From DATAEU01 sp046724395 (GTDB lineage: Bacteria; Actinomycetota; UBA4738; HRBIN12): DNA of 10,172 nt. The stretch is taken from contig JBKOWM010000107.1 in assembly GCA_046724395.1 (NCBI GenBank), forward strand, positions 1 through 10,172, read 5' to 3'. Each line of letters begins with the position of its first letter. Positions within the stretch are counted from its first letter, which is position 1. A model generated the notes under the pieces. The model was not told where the DNA came from. It saw only the letters and a program-made list of their open reading frames with translations, and searched no databases. Both the position numbers and the translations under genes were made by a program. Of this stretch, positions 1-6,393 are shown piece by piece.

Positions 1-245
1 ATATCCGGACCGAGGGTCATCACGCGGTCATCCGTGGTGTCGAACGCCTGTCGGCCGCACCTGTGCGCGCGCTCGACATCCGGGCCGGTGCCGCCATGGT
101 CATCGCCGCGCTCGCCGCGGACGGCGTGACCGAGGTCGTGGACATGTACCACGTCGACCGCGGCTACGAGGACTTCGAGGCCAAGCTCGCCGGGCTCGGA
201 GCCGAGGTCCGGCGGGAGCGCCAGCTCACGGCCCTCGTTCCGTGA
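1..245 (+). CDS. murA: UDP-N-acetylglucosamine 1-carboxyvinyltransferase, C-terminal part (MurA)
   Basis: Only the last ~80 residues are present; the gene begins left of the window and is read from base 3 in frame. MurA transfers enolpyruvate from PEP to UDP-GlcNAc, the first committed step of peptidoglycan synthesis in the cytoplasm. The recognisable landmarks are the GVERLSAAPV segment, the DIRAGAAMVIAALAA segment (compare DLRASASLVLAG in E. coli MurA) and the terminal YHVDRGYEDFEAKLAGLGA motif, which carries the conserved arginine of the HxDRGYE signature. The TGA stop overlaps the next gene's GTG by four bases (GTGA), which implies translational coupling with the membrane protein downstream. 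The related enzyme AroA is less likely because it lacks the DRGYE ending. Identification is secure even though the catalytic cysteine loop lies outside the window. Confidence 0.95.
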   Translation, partial: IRTEGHHAVIRGVERLSAAPVRALDIRAGAAMVIAALAADGVTEVVDMYHVDRGYEDFEAKLAGLGAEVRRERQLTALVP

Positions 246-1945
246 CCTCCCGCGTCCGGGCGATCATCGTCGGAGCGGTCGTCGCGCTCGTCGTCGTCGG
301 ATCGGGGAGTCAAGCCGGCGCCTCGAGCGACCGACGCCTCTACGTGTTCGATGTGCCGCGCGCGTCGTTCGAGGAGCTCATGGCGCTTCCCAATGTGGCC
401 CGTCTCGCACACGCGGGCGGTGCCGCGGTGATGTCGGTCGATCCGGACGCCGTGTTCGGGTTCCAGGACGTCTGGCGCCGCCGGTCCCCCGATATCGGCG
501 GTGGACGGCTCGAAGTGCCGCCATCGGGGCCGGGCCGCGCGGCCGCGCTCGCCGCCGCGAACCGGGAGATCGGTCGAACGGTGCGGGCGGTGCCCGCCGG
601 CACGGACATGACCGTCATCGTCGCGTCGACGACGTCGTCGGAGGCGATGAACCAAGTCAAGGACGATCTGCATCCGATCGTGTTCGCATCCGGGACGGAT
701 CTCCTCGATGCTGCCGGACCGTCGCACACGCTGACGTCCGATTCGACCCGCCGCGTGGGGGTCGTGACGAACCTCGACGTGGCGCCGACGATCGAGCAGA
801 CGTTCGCGGCACGGTTTCCCGGAGCGGCAAACGGAGCCCCGATGCGGGTCGTCGACCGGCCGGCGCCATTCGAGCTGCACCAGCGATATCTCGACATGCG
901 CCGGATGTGGATCCCGGTGCAGGCGGCCGCGGCCGTGTACGTTACGATTGCGGGGGCCTTCTGTATTGGCGTCCTCGCGCTCGGCCGGCGCGCGGCCGCG
1001 GCTCTCGGCGTCGTCGGATCGGGCGTGGCCATCTCGGTCGGTCCGCTCGCCGCGGCGTTGCTCGTAGCGGGCCACCTGCCGACGCTCTCGTACGTCGGCG
1101 TCGCGACGTTCGTCGCCGCGGTCACGCTCGCGTCGGTTGGCCTCGTGCTTCTCGGCGCGACGCGAGACCTGATGCATCCGATCCTGCCCCTTGGGCTCGC
1201 CCTGCTCGCCGTGCTGTTCGTCGAGAACATGCTCGGGTGGAGCGCCGCGCTCACGCCGTTCCTCGGCGGTTCGGAGCTCGACGGCGGCCGCTTCTACGGG
1301 CTGCCGAACGTGTTCATCGGGCTGCTGCTCGGCGCCTGTCTCTACGCGGCGGCGCGGCTGCCCGCCGTCGTCGGCTTCGCGATCCTCCTCGGCGGGGCGA
1401 TGCTCGCGGGGCTCCCGTTCGCCGGCGCCAACCTCGGCGGGGCCGTGACGCTCCTTGCCGGCGCCGGGCTGTGGCTGCCGCTTCGCGCCCGGGGAAGGCT
1501 CGGTCCGCGCGAGCTCGCGTTCGCGCTCGCCGTTGTGGTCGCCGGAACGGCGCTCGTGCTCGTGGCCCATGCCGTCTCAAGCCTCCCGACGCACGTCACC
1601 GCGTTCGAGGAGACCGCGGGCGGCGGTGCGGTGTGGCAGACGTTCGTCCACCGGCTCGGCGTGGGGTGGAGCCTGATCGTGCGAAACCCGCTCGCGCTCG
1701 TCCCGGTCCTCGGCGTGGTCGCGACCCTCGCCCTGGTCATTCGGCCGCCGGCCGCGATCGCGCGAAGCCTCGCCCGGCATCCGGCGTGGCGAGACGCGAT
1801 GCTCGTGACGTTGCTGAGCAGCGTCGTGGCCTATGTCGTGAACGACAGCGGCCCGGCGGCGTGCGGGCTCGGGTTCGGGATGGCGCTCGGCGGCCTGCTG
1901 TACGTGTCGGTCGCAGAGGAAACCTGGAAGATGGCTGCGGCATGA
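242..1945 (+). CDS. Membrane protein with N-terminal alkaline-phosphatase-like domain
   Basis: The 567-residue protein starts at a GTG overlapping the murA stop. Residues 5-27 form a signal peptide or anchor. Residues 31-215 look like a worn alkaline-phosphatase/phosphoglyceromutase fold: RRLYVFDVPRASFEELMALPNVARLA near the start resembles the usual family opening in which the target is named, and TSDSTRRVGVVTNLDVAPTI (165-184) resembles the family's STRRxGLVxNxDxAPT segment. I see no clear metal-binding Asp-His set, so the domain may be non-catalytic. From about residue 225 to 560 there are some ten hydrophobic segments. Two polar landmarks sit between them, RFYGLPN (350-356) and NDSGP (534-538), which I recall from related actinobacterial membrane proteins (RFYGIGNEY type). 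Its position between murA and a CPBP protease suggests an envelope role. The exact function is unknown. Confidence 0.8.
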   Translation: MTSRVRAIIVGAVVALVVVGSGSQAGASSDRRLYVFDVPRASFEELMALPNVARLAHAGGAAVMSVDPDAVFGFQDVWRRRSPDIGGGRLEVPPSGPGRAAALAAANREIGRTVRAVPAGTDMTVIVASTTSSEAMNQVKDDLHPIVFASGTDLLDAAGPSHTLTSDSTRRVGVVTNLDVAPTIEQTFAARFPGAANGAPMRVVDRPAPFELHQRYLDMRRMWIPVQAAAAVYVTIAGAFCIGVLALGRRAAAALGVVGSGVAISVGPLAAALLVAGHLPTLSYVGVATFVAAVTLASVGLVLLGATRDLMHPILPLGLALLAVLFVENMLGWSAALTPFLGGSELDGGRFYGLPNVFIGLLLGACLYAAARLPAVVGFAILLGGAMLAGLPFAGANLGGAVTLLAGAGLWLPLRARGRLGPRELAFALAVVVAGTALVLVAHAVSSLPTHVTAFEETAGGGAVWQTFVHRLGVGWSLIVRNPLALVPVLGVVATLALVIRPPAAIARSLARHPAWRDAMLVTLLSSVVAYVVNDSGPAACGLGFGMALGGLLYVSVAEETWKMAAA

Positions 1946-2703
1946 GCGACGTCGTTCCTCCCCGTCCCGACCTTCCCGTCCTCCCCGTCCAAACGGCTCC
2001 GACGGCTCCGCGGTCGACGTGGCGGTGGTGGGAGGCGATCGGCGTTTACCTCGGGTGCTGGTTCGTCGCCTCGCTCGTCTCGCTTCCGATCTTTCTCGTC
2101 GTGCATCCCGAGGCGGTGGCGAACATCGTCGCCTCCGCCGTCATCGCGATCGTAAACGTCGCACTCCTATTGCTCTGGCTGTCGCGACGACATCCAGGAT
2201 GGGCCGGCGCGATCGGGTTTCCGTCGCGGCCGCTTCCCGAGATCGGCGCCGGGGTCGGGTTCGGACTGATCCTGTATCCCGCCGTCGCGTTGGGCGTCGG
2301 CGTCCTCATCAACGTGATCCTGCAGGAGATCACCGGTCGAAGCGTGACGACTCCCGAGCAGGTCCCGAGCCATCTCGGGCCCTTCGGCGTTGTCGCGACG
2401 ATCTTGTACGGCATCGTGATCGCCCCGATCCACGAGGAGCTGTTCTTTCGCGGAATCCTGTTCCGATCCATCCGCGACCGTCAGGGGTTCGCGGCCGCTG
2501 CCTGGGGCTCCGGCCTGGCGTTCGGACTCGTCCATTACATCCCCGCGCCGTTCGTCGACAGCCTGCTGCTGATGTCGGTCATGGTGTTCACGGGGTTCGC
2601 GCTGGCGTTCCTGTACGAGCGCCGAGGCAACATCGTCGCGCCGATCTTCGCTCACGCGACCTTCAACACCATCGGGCTGCTCGCGATCTTCCTGCTCCGC
2701 TGA
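1942..2703 (+). CDS. CPBP-family (CAAX prenyl protease/bacteriocin-processing type) intramembrane metalloprotease
   Basis: The 253-residue membrane protein has a Pro-rich cytoplasmic N-terminus (residues 5-24) and about six to eight membrane segments. All three family motifs are intact: EExxxR at E165-E166-R170 (within HEELFFRG), FxxxH at F194-H198 (FGLVH) and HxxxN at H238-N242 (HATFN). The glutamates and histidines of these motifs form the metal-dependent active site inside the membrane. Members (the ABI/Rce1 family) cleave prenylated or signal-like peptides, or act in bacteriocin self-immunity; the substrate cannot be told here. The ATG overlaps the stop of the previous gene (ATGA), so it is coupled to it and part of the murA operon. 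The ATG also fits the predicted cytoplasmic start. Confidence in the family is high, in the substrate nil. Confidence 0.93.
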   Translation: MSDVVPPRPDLPVLPVQTAPTAPRSTWRWWEAIGVYLGCWFVASLVSLPIFLVVHPEAVANIVASAVIAIVNVALLLLWLSRRHPGWAGAIGFPSRPLPEIGAGVGFGLILYPAVALGVGVLINVILQEITGRSVTTPEQVPSHLGPFGVVATILYGIVIAPIHEELFFRGILFRSIRDRQGFAAAAWGSGLAFGLVHYIPAPFVDSLLLMSVMVFTGFALAFLYERRGNIVAPIFAHATFNTIGLLAIFLLR

Positions 2704-2770
2704 GCGGACGCGTACCGACGCCCACATCTCGCTCGGCTTCTGCGGGGAACCGCCGGACGTGCTCCGCGGG

Positions 2771-2776
2771 TACCCT
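2771..2776 (+). promoter_or_regulatory. Candidate -10 box of a leaderless meaB-icmA promoter
   Basis: TACCCT lies six bases before GTG 2783, so transcription would begin at or next to the start codon. The -35 region is poor (AACCGC at 17-base spacing). The same geometry appears before the repressor and kinase genes in this window, which supports it. The box is flanked by a short inverted repeat (GCGGG before, CCCGC after). Confidence 0.45.
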
Positions 2777-2782
2777 TCCCGC

Positions 2783-3730
2783 GTGGATCTCGCCGACCGC
2801 GTGCTGGCGGGTGACCGCCGTGCGGTCGCCCGGGCGATCTCGATGGTCGAGGATGGCGCCGAAGGTCTCGAAGATCTTTCCGCCGCGCTGTTCGGACGCA
2901 CCGGCCGCGCTTATACCGTCGGACTGACCGGGTCGCCCGGCGTCGGAAAGTCGACTCTCGCCGGAGAGGTCGTCCGGCACCTGCGTTCGTCGGGCCGTAC
3001 CGTCGCGGTTCTCGCGATCGATCCGACGTCCCCGTTCACGGGCGGAGCCCTCCTCGGCGACCGCGTCCGTATGCAGGAGCACGCGACCGATCACGGCGTG
3101 TTCATCCGCTCGATGGCGACCCGCGGGCATCTCGGCGGGATGGCGCTGGCCGCGCCGGAGGCCGTTCGCGTCCTCGACGCCTCGGGAAGCGACGTCGTCA
3201 TCGTGGAGACCGTCGGGGTCGGCCAGGCGGAGGTCGACGTTGCGGCGGCGACGGATACGACCATCGTCGTCGTCGCGCCCGGCTGGGGCGACGCGGTCCA
3301 GGTGGCCAAGGCCGGGATCCTCGAGATCGCGGACGTGTTCGTCGTGAACAAGTCCGACCGGGAGGGCGCCGATGCTGCGGTGCGCGATCTCGAGGCGATG
3401 ATCCGACTCGCGGGCGATGCCGCGTGGGCTCCGCCCGTCCTCAAGACGACCGCGGCATCCGGCGCGGGCGCCGAGGAGGTCTGGGCCGCCGTCGAGCGCC
3501 ATCGCGCGTTCCTCGAGGTCGGCGACCGGCTCTCCGATGCCCGCCGGCGGAGGCTCGCGCTCGAGGTCGCGTCGCTCGCCACCGAGGTTCTGCGCTGCCG
3601 AGTGGCCGCGACGCTGGGGGCCGACGCCGCGCTTCTCGACGACGTCGCCGAGCGGCGACTGGACCCCTACCGTGCCGCCGCGATGCTGCTCGAGGGCGTC
3701 CGCTCGGCCGGGGAGGCGACGGCGACGTGA
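2783..3730 (+). CDS. meaB: MeaB-family GTPase, chaperone of a B12-dependent acyl-CoA mutase
   Basis: MeaB proteins are G3E-class P-loop GTPases that gate cofactor loading of, and protect, adenosylcobalamin-dependent mutases. The 315-residue product shows Walker A GSPGVGKST (50-58), AIDPTSPFTGG (78-88), GDRVRMQEH (92-100), the switch region VETVGVGQAEVD (141-152) and the base-recognition motif NKSD (189-192). Length matches the family. I chose GTG 2783 because family members begin only a few residues before LADRVLAGDRRAVARAI, and because a TACCCT box six bases upstream suggests a leaderless message. GTG 2759, eight codons earlier and preceded by GGGGAA at good spacing, is the alternative. The stop overlaps icmA by four bases, so the partner is the mutase encoded next. 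ArgK was an older name for this family; arginine-transport kinase activity is not supported. Confidence 0.94.
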   Translation: MDLADRVLAGDRRAVARAISMVEDGAEGLEDLSAALFGRTGRAYTVGLTGSPGVGKSTLAGEVVRHLRSSGRTVAVLAIDPTSPFTGGALLGDRVRMQEHATDHGVFIRSMATRGHLGGMALAAPEAVRVLDASGSDVVIVETVGVGQAEVDVAAATDTTIVVVAPGWGDAVQVAKAGILEIADVFVVNKSDREGADAAVRDLEAMIRLAGDAAWAPPVLKTTAASGAGAEEVWAAVERHRAFLEVGDRLSDARRRRLALEVASLATEVLRCRVAATLGADAALLDDVAERRLDPYRAAAMLLEGVRSAGEATAT

Positions 3731-5439
3731 AGGGATCGTCCGGCGCGCGGGATCGCTGGGAACGCGACTACCGCGTCGCACCCGAGCGGGACACGGATTT
3801 CGAGACGCTCTCGGGCGAGCCGCTGAAGCCGATGTACCTACCGGACGATCTCAGGCCACACGATCTCGGGCCGGACGATCTCGGGGCGGACGATGTCGGG
3901 TCGTTCGACGCCGAGGAGCGCGTCGGGTACCCGGGTGCGTTCCCCTTCACCCGCGGCGTGTATCCCTCGATGTACCGGGGGCGGCTGTGGACCATGCGTC
4001 AGTTCGCCGGGTTCGGCTCGCCGGCGGCGACGAACGCGCGCTACAAGTACCTGCTCGAGCAGGGGCAGACCGGGCTCTCGGTCGCCTTCGACATGCCGAC
4101 ACTGATGGGCCGCGACTCCGACGACCCGCACAGCGAGGGCGAGGTCGGCCGCTGCGGTGTCGCGACCGACTCGCTCGCCGACTTCGACACTCTGTTCGAC
4201 GGCATCCCCCTCGGCGACATCACGACGTCGATGACGATCAGCGGCCCCGCCGTGATCGTGTTCGCGTTCTTCCTCGCCGCCGCCGAGCGCCAGGGCGTGC
4301 CGTGGGAGCGCCTCGATGGAACGCTTCAGACCGACATCCTCAAGGAGTACATCGCGCAGAAGGAGTGGATCTTCCCGCCGCGGCCGCATCTCCGCCTCAT
4401 CGGCGACCTCATCGAGTTCTGTGCCGAACGCGTTCCGAAGTTCCATCCGATCAGCGTCTCCGGCTACCACATCCGCGAGGCCGGGGCGAACGCCTGGCAG
4501 GAGCTCGCGTTCACGCTGGCCGACGGGTTCGCCTATGTGGAGCTCGGGCGGCGGCGCGGGCTCGACGTCGACCGATTCGCGCAGGGCCTGTCGTTCTTCT
4601 TCAACGCCCACATCGATTTCTTCGAGGAGATCGCGAAGTATCGCGCGGCGCGGCGGCTGTGGGCCAAGTGGCTACGTGACCGATACGGGGCGACCGACGA
4701 CGCATCGCTCCGCCTGCGGTTCCACACCCAGACGGCCGGCGTCTCGCTCACCGCTCAGCAACCGATGAACAACGTAGTCCGAACGGCGATCGAGGCGCTC
4801 GCGGCGGTGCTCGGCGGTACGCAGTCGCTGCACACGAACGCGCTCGACGAGGTGCTCGCCCTGCCTACCGAGCAGGCCGCCAAGCTCGCGCTTCGGACCC
4901 AGCAGATCATCGCGTACGAGACCGGCGTCCCCAACGTGATCGACCCGCTCGGCGGATCGTGGTTCCTCGAGTCCCTCACGAACCGGATCGAGGAGTTGGC
5001 CGAGGCGGAGTTCGCACGCGTCGCCGGCATGGGCTGGGACGGGTCGATGCTCGAGGGCGTCCTGTCCGGAATCGAGTCGGGGTACTTCCAGCAGGCGATC
5101 GCGGAGTCGGCGTTTCGAGAGCAGGAGCGGTACGAGAAGGGCCGGCTTATCAAGGTCGGCGTCACCGAATTCGTCGAGGCCGACGAGCGGCCGATCGAAA
5201 CGCTCGTGATCCCGCCGGAGGTCGAGGCCCAGCAGGTCGCGCGAGTCCGCGATGTTCGAGCCGGCAGAGACACCGGCGCCGCCCGCTCGGCGCTCGACCG
5301 TCTCGGCCGGGCTGCCGCGTCCGATGCGAACCTGATCGAGCCGCTCGTCGAGTGCGCGAGGGCCCTGTGCACCGAGGGGGAGATCGTGACGGCCCTCGGC
5401 GCGGTCTTCGGCGACTACGTCGAACAGCCCCGGTTCTGA
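3727..5439 (+). CDS. icmA: Isobutyryl-CoA mutase, large (substrate-binding) subunit
   Basis: This 570-residue protein is the TIM-barrel subunit of an adenosylcobalamin-dependent acyl-CoA mutase. Two positions set the substrate: the residue that is Tyr89 in methylmalonyl-CoA mutase is Phe93 here (WTMRQFAGF), and the one that is Arg207 is Gln211 (ILKEYIAQKEW). Phe plus Gln is the signature of isobutyryl-CoA mutase, which interconverts isobutyryl-CoA and n-butyryl-CoA. The catalytic His is present (H248 in SGYHIREAG), as are Y79, R86 and R91 of the CoA channel. Stretches such as TSMTISGPAV and FDMPTLMGRDSDDP match Streptomyces IcmA closely as I recall it, and the ~570-residue length fits IcmA. 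There is no C-terminal B12-binding domain (no DxHxxG), so a separate IcmB is required; none is in the window. GTG 3727 overlaps the meaB stop, with GGGGAGG ten bases upstream. Residues 39-58 are a repetitive linker. Confidence 0.93.
   Translation: MKGSSGARDRWERDYRVAPERDTDFETLSGEPLKPMYLPDDLRPHDLGPDDLGADDVGSFDAEERVGYPGAFPFTRGVYPSMYRGRLWTMRQFAGFGSPAATNARYKYLLEQGQTGLSVAFDMPTLMGRDSDDPHSEGEVGRCGVATDSLADFDTLFDGIPLGDITTSMTISGPAVIVFAFFLAAAERQGVPWERLDGTLQTDILKEYIAQKEWIFPPRPHLRLIGDLIEFCAERVPKFHPISVSGYHIREAGANAWQELAFTLADGFAYVELGRRRGLDVDRFAQGLSFFFNAHIDFFEEIAKYRAARRLWAKWLRDRYGATDDASLRLRFHTQTAGVSLTAQQPMNNVVRTAIEALAAVLGGTQSLHTNALDEVLALPTEQAAKLALRTQQIIAYETGVPNVIDPLGGSWFLESLTNRIEELAEAEFARVAGMGWDGSMLEGVLSGIESGYFQQAIAESAFREQERYEKGRLIKVGVTEFVEADERPIETLVIPPEVEAQQVARVRDVRAGRDTGAARSALDRLGRAAASDANLIEPLVECARALCTEGEIVTALGAVFGDYVEQPRF
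3841..3900 (+). repeat. Four tandem 15-base repeats inside icmA
   Basis: Four units lie end to end without gaps: CCGGACGATCTCAGG, CCACACGATCTCGGG, CCGGACGATCTCGGG and GCGGACGATGTCGGG. They keep the icmA frame and encode PDDLR, PHDLG, PDDLG and ADDVG, an acidic five-residue repeat in the linker between the N-terminal arm and the YPGAFPFTRG segment of the mutase. Units differ by one to four bases, so the expansion is not brand new. Confidence 0.9.
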
Positions 5440-5452
5440 CGGTTCGAGGCTG

Positions 5453-5482
5453 TTGCAACACGTTGCATCAAGTCGATAGGAT
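5453..5482 (+). promoter_or_regulatory. Promoter of the nickel/cobalt transporter gene, probably leaderless
   Basis: A -35-like TTGCAA (5453-5458) and a -10-like TAGGAT (5477-5482) are separated by 18 bases. The ATG at 5491 follows the -10 by eight bases, so the transcript would have almost no leader, and no Shine-Dalgarno sequence is seen next to the ATG. An inverted repeat overlaps the -35 box. Confidence 0.55.
5454..5467. promoter_or_regulatory. Inverted-repeat operator upstream of the metal transporter
   Basis: TGCAAC-AC-GTTGCA is a perfect 6-2-6 inverted repeat over the -35 box. Read more widely, two TTGCA elements lie ten bases apart on the plus strand (TTGCAA, four bases, TTGCAT). This resembles the Nur box of Streptomyces (TTGCAA-N5-TTGCAA, from memory) with one base less in the spacer. 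The likely binder is the Fur-family protein encoded at 6394-6834. Confidence 0.6.
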
Positions 5483-5490
5483 CCCCGCCG

Positions 5491-6378
5491 ATGTCTCCGC
5501 CGCTGGCCGCCGCCGAGACCGGCCTCGAACTGAGTCTCGTCGTCTCCTCGTTCCTGTTCGGGTTCCGCCACGGGATCGACTGGGACCACATCGCCGCCAT
5601 TACGGACATCACGAGTTCGCAGGAGGACCGGCGCGACTCGATCGTGTTCGGCACGCTGTATGCGCTCGGCCACGCGCTCGTTGTGTTCTTGATCGGCTCG
5701 ATCGCGATCATGCTCGGCGACAACCTCCCGGGGGGAGTCGACCAGGCGATGGAGCGGGTTGTCGGCGTCACGCTCATCGTCCTCGGCGTATACGTATTCG
5801 TCGCGCTCATCCGCCACGGCCGCGAGTTTCGGATGCGGAGCCGGTGGATGCTGATCTTCGCCGGCGCCCGCGGTCTGTACCGAAGGCTTCGACCGTCCAC
5901 CACCGTGGGGCACGAGCCGGTCCACGTCCACTCCGGCGATGTGTCGACGGCCGTCGCAGTCGCCGAGGACATCCCGGTCTCGGAGTGGCACCACGGACAC
6001 CACGGTCGGCCGGGGCATCATCACCACACGCATCCTGAGCCCGATGCGTTCATGAACTACGGCAAGCGCACCGCGTTCGTCGTCGGCATGGTCCACGGCG
6101 TCGGCGCCGAGACGCCGACGCAGCTCGTCCTCTTTCTGACGATCGCGGGGGTGGGAGGCCAGCTCGCGGGGGAGATCCTGCTGGTGGCGTTCCTGGTCGG
6201 GCTGATGTCGTCGAACACTCTAATCACTCTGGGGACGGCGTTCGGCTTCGTCCGGGCATCGAAGAACTGGACGCTCTACGTGATCGTCGCGGTCCTGACG
6301 GCGACGTTCAGCCTCGTCATCGGGATTCTGTTCCTGTTCGGTGAGGGAACCGTCCTGCCGGCGCTTTTCGGCGGCTGA
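5491..6378 (+). CDS. NiCoT-like nickel/cobalt transporter with His-rich loop
   Basis: The 295-residue inner-membrane protein has about six to eight membrane segments. The first helix carries RHGIDWDHIAAI (residues 26-37), which satisfies the HX4DH metal-selectivity signature of NiCoT/NicO permeases (H27, D32, H33). The next helix has ALGHALVV (58-65), matching the family's LGH(S/T)VV motif. After the loop, GMVHGVGAETPTQ (199-211) takes the place of the family's third conserved segment. The central loop (about 140-188) is exceptionally His-rich, with nine His between 167 and 181 (HHGHHGRPGHHHHTH), and probably collects metal. Nickel is favoured because of the Nur-like regulator encoded next to it; cobalt is possible because a B12 enzyme lies just upstream. 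The gene has its own promoter and operator. It ends 15 bases from the convergent repressor gene. Export instead of import (RcnA-like) cannot be fully excluded. Confidence 0.85.
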   Translation: MSPPLAAAETGLELSLVVSSFLFGFRHGIDWDHIAAITDITSSQEDRRDSIVFGTLYALGHALVVFLIGSIAIMLGDNLPGGVDQAMERVVGVTLIVLGVYVFVALIRHGREFRMRSRWMLIFAGARGLYRRLRPSTTVGHEPVHVHSGDVSTAVAVAEDIPVSEWHHGHHGRPGHHHHTHPEPDAFMNYGKRTAFVVGMVHGVGAETPTQLVLFLTIAGVGGQLAGEILLVAFLVGLMSSNTLITLGTAFGFVRASKNWTLYVIVAVLTATFSLVIGILFLFGEGTVLPALFGG

Positions 6379-6393
6379 GCGTAATCGGAGAAG

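Noticed and set aside
164..1570. Long minus-strand open frame over the membrane-protein gene
   Set aside because: It is rich in Arg, Glu, Asp and His without any domain, as expected for antisense of a GC-rich hydrophobic gene; the plus strand has a signal peptide and membrane helices.
3424..3726. N-terminal extension of the mutase upstream of GTG 3727
   Set aside because: The frame stays open but reads Arg/Gly-rich sequence inside meaB; family alignment and the GTGA overlap favour 3727.
2663..3781. Minus-strand open frame of 372 codons across meaB
   Set aside because: It is the complement of a clearly identified GTPase gene, with no motifs of its own and an Arg-rich composition.
3727..5439. 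Annotation as methylmalonyl-CoA mutase
   Set aside because: The two substrate-selecting residues are Phe and Gln instead of Tyr and Arg, and the closest match I can recall is Streptomyces IcmA.
4672..6096. Minus-strand open frame across icmA and the transporter
   Set aside because: It spans two well-identified genes and an operator region; the composition is typical of antisense GC-rich DNA.
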